This document shows, piece by piece, positions 18,925-28,468 of a stretch of DNA of 64,000 nucleotides. The translations under genes and the position numbers were made by a program. Origin of the DNA: an uncultured Lachnospiraceae bacterium. GTDB taxonomy: Bacteria > Bacillota > Clostridia > Lachnospirales > Lachnospiraceae. Under the pieces are notes generated by a model. The model was not told where the DNA came from. It saw only the letters and a program-made list of their open reading frames with translations, and did no database searches. Location: NCBI GenBank assembly GCA_951800685.1, contig CATOJY010000001.1:62001-126000 (forward strand). The letters run 5' to 3'. Each line of letters opens with the position of its first letter. Position 1 is the first letter of the stretch.

Positions 18925-19626
18925 ATGAATAATAAGTATACGATGAAAGAGCTTCCGGTTATGGACAAGCCTTACGAAAAATGCATGGCTTATGGCGCAG
19001 AGATGCTTACAGACGCAGAACTTTTAAGCGTTATCCTGCGGACAGGGGCGCAAGGGCTTCCGGCTCTTGAACTTGCAAAGCGTCTCTTATCTTCTACTCC
19101 CGGAGAAGAAGGAATTTTAGGGCTTCACAGGCTGACCATTCCGGATTTAATGAAACACAGTGGGGTTGGGAAAGTGAAGGCAGTGCAGATTCAGTGTATG
19201 CTGGAGCTGTCCAGGAGGCTTGCCAAGCAGAAAGCGGAAAAGGCGCTGCATTTTAATGAACCGTCCACGATTGCCGCTTATTATATGGAAGATTTTCGGC
19301 ACAGCGACCAGGAACAGGTGGCGCTTATGCTTTTGAATACGAAGAACCGTCTTCTGGGGGAACAGATTATTTCCAAAGGCACAGTCAATGCCTCTGCCGT
19401 TTCACCGCGAGAGATATTTATTCAAGCGCTGCATTACCATGCAGTTTCTATTGTGCTGGTACACAATCATCCAAGCGGCGATCCCACACCAAGCAGAGAA
19501 GATTTGGCGTTTACAGAAAGAGTAAGGGAAGCAGGGGCGTTTCTTGGAGTTGAATTGCTGGATCACGTGATTATCGGGGATAGAAAATACATGAGTTTCC
19601 GGGAGAGCAGTATCCTGGAAAGCTGA
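18925..19626 (+). CDS. radC: RadC/UPF0758 family JAB-domain protein
   Basis: 233 residues. An N-terminal helix-hairpin-helix segment (LMKHSGVGKVKAVQIQ) is followed by a JAMM/MPN+ metal-binding domain with VLVHNHPSGDPTPSREDLAFT, the signature HxHxGxxxPSxxD. Named for an old repair phenotype now doubted; the molecular role is unclear. No good ribosome site precedes ATG 18925. A six-codon frame starting at TTG 18908 after GGGAGAGGG ends in the ATGA of the radC start and could deliver ribosomes by coupling. As in many Firmicutes it heads the mreBCD-min block. Confidence 0.9.
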   Translation: MNNKYTMKELPVMDKPYEKCMAYGAEMLTDAELLSVILRTGAQGLPALELAKRLLSSTPGEEGILGLHRLTIPDLMKHSGVGKVKAVQIQCMLELSRRLAKQKAEKALHFNEPSTIAAYYMEDFRHSDQEQVALMLLNTKNRLLGEQIISKGTVNASAVSPREIFIQALHYHAVSIVLVHNHPSGDPTPSREDLAFTERVREAGAFLGVELLDHVIIGDRKYMSFRESSILES

Positions 19627-19640
19627 ATAGAGGGATGTAT

Positions 19641-20648
19641 ATGCTGTTTCGGAAGATTTGCGGAGTTGATTTGGGGACAGATACCATCAAAATCTGCGAT
19701 AAAAATGAAAAAAAATATGTACATGAAAAAAATATGATTGCGGTTCGGGACAAAGCACATGTAATTGCTATCGGTCTGAAAGCTTTTGAGATGTATGAGA
19801 AGGCTCCGGTGAGCGTGGAAGCAGGGAGCCCTATGAAGAATGGGGGCATTGCAGACGTCAGGAATATGGGGATTGTGCTGAACCGTTTGCTGAAACGTTA
19901 CACAAATCCGGTGACAAAGTATCCGGATATCCTTATGACAGTTCCTGTTGGTATCAGTGAATTGGAAAGGATGGCATTTCAGCAGCTTTTGACCGGAGGT
20001 ATCCGCTCAAAGCGCGTGGCGCTTATTGAGAATGGATTGGCAGATGCGGCGGGGATCGGGATGCCGGTGCTTCATCCTATGGGAAACGTAGTGGTAAATA
20101 TCGGGGCGTCTGCCACAGATATCAGTGTTGTTTCTGAAGGAAAAGTTATTGTGGGGAAACGGCTTGGCATAGGCGGTTACCGGCTTGATGAAGATATACG
20201 GAATATTGTGCGCCGTCGGTGCGATTTGAGCATCGGGCGCAGAACCTCAGAAATCCTGAAGAATAATCTGGCGTATTTGCTTCATGGCGTGCCAAAGCAG
20301 ATGAAAGTGTACGGTATTCATACCGTAACAGGGCTTCCGGTTCCGGTGCTTGTTACATCTGCGGATGTAAATGACGCAATTGCAGATTCTTTGAAAGAGA
20401 TTGTTGATGCCGTAAAGATTACCCTGGAGCGCACCCCACCCCAGTTGGCAGCGGATATCCAGAGGAATGGGGTATATTTGACAGGAGGTGTGTCACAGAT
20501 ACCAAATTTTGCGGAATATGCAGGACGTTATTTGGAAATAGCGACTTATCAGGTGCCGCAGCCGACAGCTTCGACTGTCAGGGGGCTGGTTCGGATTATG
20601 AATGACCCGCAGCTCGGAAAGCTTGCCTTTCCGCTGAGGGAGCTGTAG
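19641..20648 (+). CDS. mreB: Rod-shape-determining protein MreB
   Basis: 335 residues, the normal size for this bacterial actin that positions the elongation machinery under the membrane. Actin-fold phosphate motifs are GVDLGTDTIKI near the N-terminus, VNIGASATDISVV, and TGGVSQIPNF near residue 285. Two start codons are adjacent (19635 and 19641); the second has GAGGG at 6-bp spacing, the first would abut it. mreC follows 42 bp later. Confidence 0.93.
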   Translation: MLFRKICGVDLGTDTIKICDKNEKKYVHEKNMIAVRDKAHVIAIGLKAFEMYEKAPVSVEAGSPMKNGGIADVRNMGIVLNRLLKRYTNPVTKYPDILMTVPVGISELERMAFQQLLTGGIRSKRVALIENGLADAAGIGMPVLHPMGNVVVNIGASATDISVVSEGKVIVGKRLGIGGYRLDEDIRNIVRRRCDLSIGRRTSEILKNNLAYLLHGVPKQMKVYGIHTVTGLPVPVLVTSADVNDAIADSLKEIVDAVKITLERTPPQLAADIQRNGVYLTGGVSQIPNFAEYAGRYLEIATYQVPQPTASTVRGLVRIMNDPQLGKLAFPLREL

Positions 20649-20690
20649 CGGGACGAAAATACCAAATAGGGATGGCAAAGAGGGAATTTC

Positions 20691-21647
20691 ATGAAAAAGT
20701 TCAATGATTCATTAAAAAGCAAATATATTCTGGCTGGGATTACAGCATTCTGCCTGGTTTTGATTGTCTTGAGTTTTGTGACGGACGCAGCGACAGGACC
20801 GCTGCGCTATATAGCCGGATATGTGATTACACCTGTGCAGAATGGGTTGAATGAAGTGGGAAACTGGATTACGGATAAAAGTGCATATTTTCAAAGTTCT
20901 ACAGACCTGGTAGCTGAAAACAAAGAATTGCAGGAAAAAGTAGACGCACTGACTGCAGAGAACAGCCAGCTTTTACAGGATAAGGAAGAGCTGAGCCGCC
21001 TGCAGGCACTGTTTGAGCTGGATCAGCAGTATGATGATTATGAAAAAATAGGAGCCAGGATTATCGCAAAGGATACCGGGAACTGGTTCAATGTATTTAC
21101 GATTGATAAAGGGTCTAAGGATGGGATTCTGGTAAACCAAAATGTTATCACAGAGGGAGGACTGGTGGGCATTATTACAGAGACGGGACCAAACTGGGCG
21201 ACGGTGCGCTCTATTATTGATGATTACAGTAACGTTACCGGAACTGTAACCTCCACTTCTGATAACTGCATTATAGCTGGCGATTTGCGCCTGATAGATG
21301 AAGGAAAGATTAACTTGGTGAAGCTGACAGATGAGTCTGACAGGGTTAAAGTGGGGGATAAAGTCGTGACATCCGATGTGAGCGACAGATTCCTGCCGGG
21401 AATACTGATTGGTTATATCAGTGATGTGGGAATGGATTCTAATAATCTGACAAAGTCAGGAACGATAACGCCGATGGTGGATTTCAGGCATCTCCATGAG
21501 GTGCTTGTAATTAAGGAACTGAAAGAGATTGACGATGCAAAAGTGTCCCTGGATGCCCAGGCTGACACGGAAGGCGCGGCTACGCCGGATACTTCTCAGA
21601 GTGAAAGCGGAACAGGAACAGAAAGTGAATCTCAAAACGAAGAGTAA
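20691..21647 (+). CDS. mreC: Rod-shape-determining protein MreC
   Basis: 318 residues. One N-terminal membrane segment (~12-32), a coiled coil (~70-105: AENKELQEKVDALTAENSQL), then the beta-rich extracellular domain with ARIIAKDTGNWFNVFTIDKGSKDG and FLPGILIGYISDV. The C-terminal tail is an acidic/Ser/Thr-rich extension of ~35 residues. MreC is a scaffold linking MreB to PBP2 and RodA, both encoded in this operon. RBS GAGGGAATTTC precedes ATG 20691. Confidence 0.93.
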   Translation: MKKFNDSLKSKYILAGITAFCLVLIVLSFVTDAATGPLRYIAGYVITPVQNGLNEVGNWITDKSAYFQSSTDLVAENKELQEKVDALTAENSQLLQDKEELSRLQALFELDQQYDDYEKIGARIIAKDTGNWFNVFTIDKGSKDGILVNQNVITEGGLVGIITETGPNWATVRSIIDDYSNVTGTVTSTSDNCIIAGDLRLIDEGKINLVKLTDESDRVKVGDKVVTSDVSDRFLPGILIGYISDVGMDSNNLTKSGTITPMVDFRHLHEVLVIKELKEIDDAKVSLDAQADTEGAATPDTSQSESGTGTESESQNEE

Positions 21648-21668
21648 AAGAGGGGAGGCGGCAGCAAA

Positions 21669-22190
21669 TTGAAGAGAAGAATCGTAATGTTCGTGTTGGT
21701 TTTGGCGGCATTTCTCTTGCAGTCAACGCTGCTCCAAACGATATCCCTCGCTTCCGTTACGCCGAACCTGATGCTGGTGTTCACAGTATCTTTTGCACTG
21801 ATGAGGGGAAAAAGGGAAGGGATGTTCGTTGGTTTTTTGAGTGGAATTCTCACAGATGTGTTTTTTGGCGGGGGAATTCTTGGAGTGTATACCCTGCTTT
21901 ATACGTATACAGGGTATATTAACGGATTTAGTTTCCGTATTTTTTATGATGATGATATCAAGATGCCCATTATCCTGGTCTGTGCCAGCGATTTGGCGTT
22001 TCATATACTGGAGTATGTATTCCGGTTCCTTTTGCGGGGACGGACAGATTTCTTTTTCTACCTGGGACGTGTTATTATTCCCGGCGTTATCTATACTGCA
22101 ATATTGACGATGCTTTGCTATCGTCTGCTGCTGGCGTTGAACCGTAAACTGGAGAAAGCAGAACAAAGGAGTGTTGATAGTCTTGTTTAA
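21669..22190 (+). CDS. mreD: Rod-shape-determining protein MreD
   Basis: 173 residues, nearly all hydrophobic with about five membrane segments; contains TPNLMLVFTVSFALMRGKREGMFVGFLSGILTD, where the P-N-L near the N-terminus and the G-F-x-x-G-x-x-x-D step are typical of MreD. The start is TTG 21669 with GAGGGGAGG upstream. Its end overlaps the beginning of the pbp2 frame. Confidence 0.88.
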   Translation: MKRRIVMFVLVLAAFLLQSTLLQTISLASVTPNLMLVFTVSFALMRGKREGMFVGFLSGILTDVFFGGGILGVYTLLYTYTGYINGFSFRIFYDDDIKMPIILVCASDLAFHILEYVFRFLLRGRTDFFFYLGRVIIPGVIYTAILTMLCYRLLLALNRKLEKAEQRSVDSLV

Positions 22191-25128
22191 ATTTATGGGA
22201 AAAAAGCTTGCGAAGGTGGGAGAGTCGAGAGGAACCATTCTTGTTTTTGTATTCTGTCTCTTGGCATTTGCGCTGGTACAGAGGCTTTTTCAGCTGCAGA
22301 TTGTTAAAGGTGAAAGCTATTTGACCGACTTTACCATGAAGATTAAAAAGGAAAGAACGATAAAGAGTACACGTGGAGAAATATACGATAGAAACGGATA
22401 TCCATTAGCATATAATAAGCTGGCGTACTCCGTGACTTTTGAAGATAATGGCAGCTATAGCAGACAACGTGACAAGAATCTGGCGCTGAACAGCAGCATG
22501 TATGGAATCCTGCGTGTAATAGAAGATAATGGAAACAGTATTCTGATGGATTTTGGTATTCGCCTGAACAAAAACGATGAATATGAATTTACGCGTGAAG
22601 GCGTAAATCTGCTGCGTTTCAAAGCTGACATCTATGGAGAGGCATATGTTGAGGATCTGGATGATGAGCAGAAGAATGCCACGCCCGATAAGATGATGGA
22701 AGATATGTGCGGCGAGAAGATGTACGGCATTCTGAATCCTGATTATACAGATGAGGAGCTTATAGAGGCAAAGCTTCCCCGGCAGTCAGAGATGAGTAAG
22801 GAAACCATTTTGAAACTGGCAATCATGCGGAGTAAAGTGGCGGCAAACAGCTATCAAAAATATATGTCCACTACCCTTGCAAAAGATATCAATGAGCGCA
22901 CAATGTCCATTATTATGGAAAATAAAGATGTCTATGAAGGTGTGGATGTGGTGGAGGACTCCCTGCGCATTTACAATGACAGCCTGTATTTCGCTCCGCT
23001 GATAGGATATACGGGACAGATATCCCTGGAAGAGATGGAAGCGCTGAATAAAGACAATGAAATATATAAATATACGGACATAGTGGGGAAATCAGGACTG
23101 GAGAAGTCTTTTGAGTCCCAACTTCAAGGCATAGACGGATCGGAGACGATGTACGTGGACAATATGGGAAAGGTACTGATGAAGGATTCAAAAGTTGCTC
23201 CCCAGGCCGGAAATGATATTTATATTACAATTGACAGAGAGCTTCAGATTGCAGCTTATAAGATACTGGAACAGTACATTGCGGGTATTGTTTATGCGAA
23301 TATGATTGATGAAAAGCAGTTCAATACCGAATGGACAAACTCCAGCGATGATATCCGTATTGCCGTTTATGACGCATATTATGCTCTGTTTGAGAATAAT
23401 GTGCTGGATGCCAAGCATCTGGCGTCAGACGATGCTACGCAAAATGAGAAGAATGTATACCAGGCGTTTCTCTCAAAACAGAAGGCCGTGTTCCGGGAAA
23501 TCAGAGAACAGCTTACCACAGCAAATCCCAGGCCGTATAAGGATTATGACGAAGTTATGGAGGACGAGCAGTGGCAGGCGTATATGTCCTATATTGTAAA
23601 TGATTTTCTGACGCAAAGTACCGGAATTCTGGATGCGGATAAAATTGATAAAAATGATGAAACCTATAAAGCGTGGACGACAGATGAATCTATCAGTATG
23701 CAGGAATATCTAGACTATGCGATATCCGCAGGATGGCTGGATGTTTCAGGACTTGATGTGGACAGTGAATATATGGATATCACTGAAACCAACAATGCCC
23801 TGGCAGATTTTATTGAAGAACAGCTGTCTGAAGATGATACGTTCAGCCGAAAAATATATAAATACATGATTATGGAAGGAAGCTTAAGCGGCGCAGATGT
23901 GTGTCTTTTGCTTTATGACCAGGGAGTGCTGGAGCAGGATGATGAAAGTTACAATCAGCTGTCTTCCGGTGGTATAAGCGCCTATGATTTTATTCGTTCC
24001 AAAATACTGAATCTGGAAATTACGCCGGGACAGCTCGCACTGGAACCGTGTTCCGGTTCAGTGGTGATTACGGATCCTGATAATGGAGATGTTCTTGCGT
24101 GTGTGACGTATCCGGGGTATGATAATAACCGTCTGGCAAACGATATGGATTCAGATTACTATAACAAGCTGAACACAGATTTGTCCAGCCCGTTTTACAA
24201 TAAGGCGACGCAGGAGCAAACGGCTCCCGGTTCCACGTTCAAGCTGGTATCGGCAACCGCCGGATACCAGGAGGGAGTAATCGGGCTATATGACTATGTG
24301 AACTGCGAGGGAAAGTTTGATTTGATTCCTGAAAATCCGCCGATCAACTGTTGGATTTATTCCCCGTCAGCGCCTAGTACCCACGGCCCACTGGCAATGT
24401 CAGACGCTATCAAGGAATCCTGTAACTACTATTTTAATACAGTTGGCTATCTGCTGGGTAAAACGGACAACGAAGAAGAGAAATACAGCGACGCCAAAGG
24501 TATGGAGAGGTTGTCTAAATATGCCGCTATGTACGGATTTGACGCAAAGTCAGGGATTGAAATTGACGAGATAGCGCCGCGTATGGCGACAGCAGATACC
24601 ACCCGTTCGGCGATGGGGCAGTCGAACCAGGCGTATACAACATCCCAGATTGCGAGGTATGTGACGACTCTGGCGAACAGCGGAACCTGCTATGATTTGA
24701 CACTGCTTCAAAAAGTAACAGATTCTTCTGGCAAGACGTTGGATGAGCCAGAGCCCGTGGTACACAACCGACTGGAGCTGCCCACAGAGCTGTGGGATAC
24801 GATTCATCGAGGGATGCGGGATGTGGTTAATAACAGCTCTGCCATAAAGGAAATGAACAAGGAGTATGGCGATTTTGATATGGCGGGCAAGACGGGGACT
24901 GCGCAGCAGAGGGAGGATAAGGCAAACCATGCGCTGTTTATTTCCTATGCGCCGTGCAACAATCCGGAGATAGCGATGGCAATTCGTATTACGAACGGCT
25001 ACACTTCGCGGAATGCCGCGTTGGTAGCAAAAGATATTATGAAATACCGCTTTAATCTTGAAGAGGAGAATGATATTATTACAGGAAGCGCTACAATAGT
25101 GGCAGAGGATAATACCGTGCAGGATTAA
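22183..25128 (+). CDS. Penicillin-binding protein 2 (class B transpeptidase) with large insertion
   Basis: 981 residues, much longer than the usual 600-700. It has one N-terminal membrane helix, a dimerization domain with STRGEIYDRNGYPLA, and a transpeptidase domain with STFK (S684), SCN (S746) and KTGT (K903). Residues ~365-620, between ITIDRELQIAAYKIL and SGSVVITDPDNGDVLA, are an acidic insertion absent from most class B PBPs. The start is uncertain: TTG 22183 is 11 bp after AAAGGAG, ATG 22195 is further away, and the frame opens at GTG 22171, overlapping mreD. Encoded with mreBCD and rodA, it is the elongation PBP. Confidence 0.92.
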   Translation: MFKFMGKKLAKVGESRGTILVFVFCLLAFALVQRLFQLQIVKGESYLTDFTMKIKKERTIKSTRGEIYDRNGYPLAYNKLAYSVTFEDNGSYSRQRDKNLALNSSMYGILRVIEDNGNSILMDFGIRLNKNDEYEFTREGVNLLRFKADIYGEAYVEDLDDEQKNATPDKMMEDMCGEKMYGILNPDYTDEELIEAKLPRQSEMSKETILKLAIMRSKVAANSYQKYMSTTLAKDINERTMSIIMENKDVYEGVDVVEDSLRIYNDSLYFAPLIGYTGQISLEEMEALNKDNEIYKYTDIVGKSGLEKSFESQLQGIDGSETMYVDNMGKVLMKDSKVAPQAGNDIYITIDRELQIAAYKILEQYIAGIVYANMIDEKQFNTEWTNSSDDIRIAVYDAYYALFENNVLDAKHLASDDATQNEKNVYQAFLSKQKAVFREIREQLTTANPRPYKDYDEVMEDEQWQAYMSYIVNDFLTQSTGILDADKIDKNDETYKAWTTDESISMQEYLDYAISAGWLDVSGLDVDSEYMDITETNNALADFIEEQLSEDDTFSRKIYKYMIMEGSLSGADVCLLLYDQGVLEQDDESYNQLSSGGISAYDFIRSKILNLEITPGQLALEPCSGSVVITDPDNGDVLACVTYPGYDNNRLANDMDSDYYNKLNTDLSSPFYNKATQEQTAPGSTFKLVSATAGYQEGVIGLYDYVNCEGKFDLIPENPPINCWIYSPSAPSTHGPLAMSDAIKESCNYYFNTVGYLLGKTDNEEEKYSDAKGMERLSKYAAMYGFDAKSGIEIDEIAPRMATADTTRSAMGQSNQAYTTSQIARYVTTLANSGTCYDLTLLQKVTDSSGKTLDEPEPVVHNRLELPTELWDTIHRGMRDVVNNSSAIKEMNKEYGDFDMAGKTGTAQQREDKANHALFISYAPCNNPEIAMAIRITNGYTSRNAALVAKDIMKYRFNLEEENDIITGSATIVAEDNTVQD

Positions 25129-25148
25129 TGAGTTTGGAGGCATACAGT

Positions 25149-25856
25149 ATGAACCGGAATACGGTAATCATAAAAAGCAATAAATATGGGCTTATTGTCA
25201 TACTGGATGATAAAATCCCCTTTGATGAGCTGTTGCTGGATCTTGCAGATAAATTTAAAGAATCCGCAAATTTTTTTAAAAATGCCAAGATGGCAGTCAG
25301 CTTCCGGGGCAGGGTGATGACAAAGCCTCAGGAAAAGATGGTAGTAGATACGATTGTAAACAATTCCGGCATCCATATTTTGTGTATTGTAGATGAGATC
25401 CCGGAGCATGAGGAATACTATCGGCAGGCAGTAGAATTGGCAGAGGAAAAACAAGAGGAGGGTGACGGGATGTTTCACCGCGGAACCCTCCGCGCCGGGC
25501 AGGTGCTGGAGACGGAGCACAGTGTGATAATTCTGGGGGATGTAAACCCCGGAGCCAATGTAATTTCAAAAGGAAATATTATTGTGCTCGGTTCCTGCCG
25601 CGGCAATGTATACGCCGGTGCGAGCGGTGACAGAGGGTGCATAGTGGCAGCCCTGGTCATGAAACCGATTCAGGTACGCATCGCAGATAAAATCGCAAGG
25701 AGTGCGATCGTGAAACGCGTGGATACGTGCGAATACAGCATGGATCCTAAGATTGCATACATAAAGGATAATCACATTTACGTAAAGCAGATTTCCAGAG
25801 ATACTCTAAATGACATTTCCGAGGAGGAAGAAAATACATCAGACAGCGTGCAATGA
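25149..25856 (+). CDS. minC: Septum-site-determining protein MinC
   Basis: 235 residues. Inhibitor of FtsZ assembly. An N-terminal alpha/beta domain (NTVIIKSNKYGLIVILDD) is joined to the C-terminal right-handed beta-helix with TLRAGQVLETEHSVIILGDVNPGANV and GNIIVLGSCRGNVYAGA, the MinD-interacting part. ATG 25149 follows GGAGG with 8-bp spacing; an in-frame ATG at 25128 overlapping the pbp2 stop has no ribosome site. Confidence 0.93.
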   Translation: MNRNTVIIKSNKYGLIVILDDKIPFDELLLDLADKFKESANFFKNAKMAVSFRGRVMTKPQEKMVVDTIVNNSGIHILCIVDEIPEHEEYYRQAVELAEEKQEEGDGMFHRGTLRAGQVLETEHSVIILGDVNPGANVISKGNIIVLGSCRGNVYAGASGDRGCIVAALVMKPIQVRIADKIARSAIVKRVDTCEYSMDPKIAYIKDNHIYVKQISRDTLNDISEEEENTSDSVQ

Positions 25857-25875
25857 TTTTGCGGAAATGATTTAG

Positions 25876-25894
25876 GCGGCGCCGGGAACGCCGC
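25876..25894 (+). other. Short GC-rich hairpin between minC and minD
   Basis: GCGGCG / CGCCGC with a 7-base loop and no T-run, so not a terminator. Possibly an RNA-stability or processing element within the operon. Confidence 0.4.
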
Positions 25895-25914
25895 TGGTTT
25901 AGGAGGATAAGAGT

Positions 25915-26706
25915 ATGAGTGAAGTAATCGTAGTGACATCCGGCAAGGGCGGAGTCGGCAAGACAACGGCCACAGCGAATATCGGCACAGGGCTGGCGAA
26001 GCTGAATCATAAGGTAGTCATGATTGACACCGATATCGGGCTTAGAAACCTGGATGTAGTCATGGGACTGGAAAACAGAATCGTCTACAATTTGGTGGAC
26101 GTGATAGAAGGGAACTGCCGGAAGAAACAGGCATTAATTCGGGACAAGCGTTTTCCGAACCTTTATCTGCTGCCGTCGGCGCAGACGCGCGATAAAACGG
26201 CGGTGACCCCAGAGCAAATGAAAAAACTTACGGATGAGCTGAGAGAGCATTTTGATTATATCCTGCTTGACTGTCCGGCAGGGATTGAACAGGGGTTTAA
26301 AAATGCGATAGCCGGAGCTGACAGAGCGATTGTAGTGACAACACCGGAAGTATCTGCTATCCGTGATGCTGACCGCATCATTGGGCTTCTGGAATCAAAT
26401 GAAATTAAGAAGATAGAGCTTTTGATTAATCGTCTCCGTATGGATATGATCCGCCGCGGCGATATGATGTCTGTAGATGATGTAGTGGAAATCCTGGCGG
26501 CAAACTTAATTGGCGCCGTGCCTGATGATGAAGGCGTAGTGATTTCTACAAACCAGGGAGAGCCTCTGGCGGGGGAAGAAACCCGTGCAGGCCAGGCGTT
26601 TCTGAATATCAGCAGACGAATCATCGGGGAGGCCGTTCCCCTCATGGAGTTGAGCAAACCGGAAACCTTTTTTTCCAGAATGACAGGTTTGTTTAGAAAG
26701 AATTGA
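25915..26706 (+). CDS. minD: Septum-site-determining protein MinD
   Basis: 263 residues. Deviant Walker A ATPase, SGKGGVGKTT at residues 8-17, with DTDIGLRNLDVVMGLENRIVYNLVD and LLDCPAGIEQGF for Walker B and switch regions. The C-terminal FFSRMTGLFRKN is the amphipathic membrane-targeting helix. Strong GGAGGATAAGAGT site. Works with MinC and MinE next to it. Confidence 0.97.
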   Translation: MSEVIVVTSGKGGVGKTTATANIGTGLAKLNHKVVMIDTDIGLRNLDVVMGLENRIVYNLVDVIEGNCRKKQALIRDKRFPNLYLLPSAQTRDKTAVTPEQMKKLTDELREHFDYILLDCPAGIEQGFKNAIAGADRAIVVTTPEVSAIRDADRIIGLLESNEIKKIELLINRLRMDMIRRGDMMSVDDVVEILAANLIGAVPDDEGVVISTNQGEPLAGEETRAGQAFLNISRRIIGEAVPLMELSKPETFFSRMTGLFRKN

Positions 26707-26719
26707 GAGGGATGGGACA

Positions 26720-26971
26720 GTGAGAGATTTCCGTGTATTTTTTAAGAAGAACTCCGGGAGCATTGCCAGGGAGCGGCTGAAAGGTGTTATCCTTGCTGAC
26801 AGGCTGTGCTGCAGTCCGGAAACTACTGACAGGATAAAGAAGGACATATCGCAGGTTCTTTCAAAATACATAGAATTGGATCATATGAAAGTAAAGATAC
26901 GATTGGACATTTCGAGAGAGTCAGGACGAGGTGTAAAACATGTTAAGACAATACAAATTAAAGGACTATAA
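26720..26971 (+). CDS. minE: Cell division topological specificity factor MinE
   Basis: 83 residues. The MinE pattern is visible: an N-terminal amphipathic segment, then ARERLKGVILADRLCCSPETTDRIKKDISQVLSKYIELD and a terminal beta strand VKIRLDISRES. GTG start at 26720 behind GGGATGGGACA. The stop lies 32 bp inside the rodA frame. Confidence 0.9.
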   Translation: MRDFRVFFKKNSGSIARERLKGVILADRLCCSPETTDRIKKDISQVLSKYIELDHMKVKIRLDISRESGRGVKHVKTIQIKGL

Positions 26972-28049
26972 ATTCAGGCTCATTCTTTGGGTGGCGGCGA
27001 TTTCCGTACTTGGGATTATGGTAATCGGCAGTGCGCAGGATTCTGTGCAGAAAAAGCAGATTTTCGGATTGGGAATCGGATTAGTGCTGATGGTTACGGC
27101 ATCTCTGATTGATTATTCCTGGCTGATGAATTTCTACTGGATTTATTATGTCCTTGGAACAGGTATGCTTGTTCTGGTTCCTCTGGTCGGAACAAATGTA
27201 AATGGTGCGACGCGCTGGATTGATATAGGATTTTTCAGGTTCCAGCCTTCCGATGTCATGAAGATTGTCTTGATTGTGTTTTTTGCGAAACTTTTCTCAA
27301 AGTATGAGGAAAAAATCAGTACGGTGAAAATCATTCTGTTTTCTTTAATTTGCCTTGGAATTCCGCTTGTGCTTATTATGGAACAGCCGGACTTGTCCAC
27401 AACAATCAGCATTATGATGGTGTTTTGTGCAATGATTTTTATTGGAGGGTTGAGTTATAAAATAATTGGTGGTATTATAGCAGTAGCGGTTCCGCTTGTG
27501 ATTCTTTTTTTCAGTTTAATCCTGCAGCCGGATCAGACAATTCTGAAGGGCTATCAGCATGACAGAATTATGGCGTGGCTGCGTCCTACAGACCCGGAAT
27601 ATATTGATACAGCGCTGCAGCAGTTGAATTCCCAGATAGCTATCGGTTCCGGGCAGCTTTATGGGAAAGGTTTGAATAATAATGTGGTATCTTCAGTGAA
27701 AAACGGCAATTTTATTGCAGAGCCGCAGACGGATTTTATTTTTGCAGTGGCGGGAGAGGAATTAGGTTTTTTAGGATGCTGTATCATTATTATTCTGGAG
27801 TTAATTATTGCGATTGAGTGTGTACGCATAGGCAAAAAAGCAAGGGATTTAGCCGGGATGCTGCTTTGCTGTGGATTGGCGGCACAGATATTTTTCCAAA
27901 CAGGAATCAATATTGGGGTGGCCACAGGGTTGCTGCCGAATACAGGAATAGCGCTTCCGTTTGTGAGCTACGGTCTTACTTCATTAGTAAGTTTTTGTAT
28001 TGGTATAGGGATGGTATTGAATGTGGGGCTTCAAATGAAAAAATATTGA
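26940..28049 (+). CDS. rodA: RodA/FtsW/SpoVE-family peptidoglycan polymerase
   Basis: 369 residues and about ten membrane segments. SEDS glycosyltransferase that polymerizes lipid II; partner of the PBP2 encoded three genes upstream (pbp2-min-rodA). Signatures include TRWIDIGFFRFQPSDVMKI, MEQPDLSTTISI, AEPQTDFIFAVAGEELGFLG and NTGIALPFVSYG. The start overlaps minE by 32 bp. Context favours RodA over FtsW. Confidence 0.92.
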   Translation: MLRQYKLKDYKFRLILWVAAISVLGIMVIGSAQDSVQKKQIFGLGIGLVLMVTASLIDYSWLMNFYWIYYVLGTGMLVLVPLVGTNVNGATRWIDIGFFRFQPSDVMKIVLIVFFAKLFSKYEEKISTVKIILFSLICLGIPLVLIMEQPDLSTTISIMMVFCAMIFIGGLSYKIIGGIIAVAVPLVILFFSLILQPDQTILKGYQHDRIMAWLRPTDPEYIDTALQQLNSQIAIGSGQLYGKGLNNNVVSSVKNGNFIAEPQTDFIFAVAGEELGFLGCCIIIILELIIAIECVRIGKKARDLAGMLLCCGLAAQIFFQTGINIGVATGLLPNTGIALPFVSYGLTSLVSFCIGIGMVLNVGLQMKKY

Positions 28050-28062
28050 TGGGGGGTTCAAT

Positions 28063-28458
28063 ATGAATATAGGACTGATTGCACATGATGCAAAAAAGAA
28101 GCTGATGCAGAATTTCTGTATTGCTTACCGGGGAATTTTGTGCCGGCATGAGTTATATGCAACCGGGACTACGGGAAGGCTGGTAGAGGAGGTTACAAAT
28201 CTGAATATCCATAAATTCCTGGTAGGGCATTTGGGGGGAGAACAGCAAATGAGGGCGCAGATTGAGCATAATCAGCTGGATTTGGTGATTTTCCTGCGGG
28301 ATCCGCTGCAGCCAAAGTCTCATGAGCCGGATATTATGCATACGGTGCGTCTTTGCGATATGTATAATATTCCGCTGGCTACGAATCTGGCTACGGCAGA
28401 ATTGATGGTGAAGTCTCTGGAAAGAGGCGATTTGGAATGGCGAGAAATGTATAGATAA
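28063..28458 (+). CDS. mgsA: Methylglyoxal synthase
   Basis: 131 residues, family-typical. Converts dihydroxyacetone phosphate to methylglyoxal. Contains IGLIAHDAKK, ATGTTGRL, the GGEQQM segment and FLRDPLQPKSHEPD with the catalytic Asp pair, then ATNLATAELMV. It sits in the morphogenesis operon, where it is commonly found in Clostridia. GGGGGGTTC precedes the start. Confidence 0.95.
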   Translation: MNIGLIAHDAKKKLMQNFCIAYRGILCRHELYATGTTGRLVEEVTNLNIHKFLVGHLGGEQQMRAQIEHNQLDLVIFLRDPLQPKSHEPDIMHTVRLCDMYNIPLATNLATAELMVKSLERGDLEWREMYR

Positions 28459-28468
28459 GGAAACCAAT

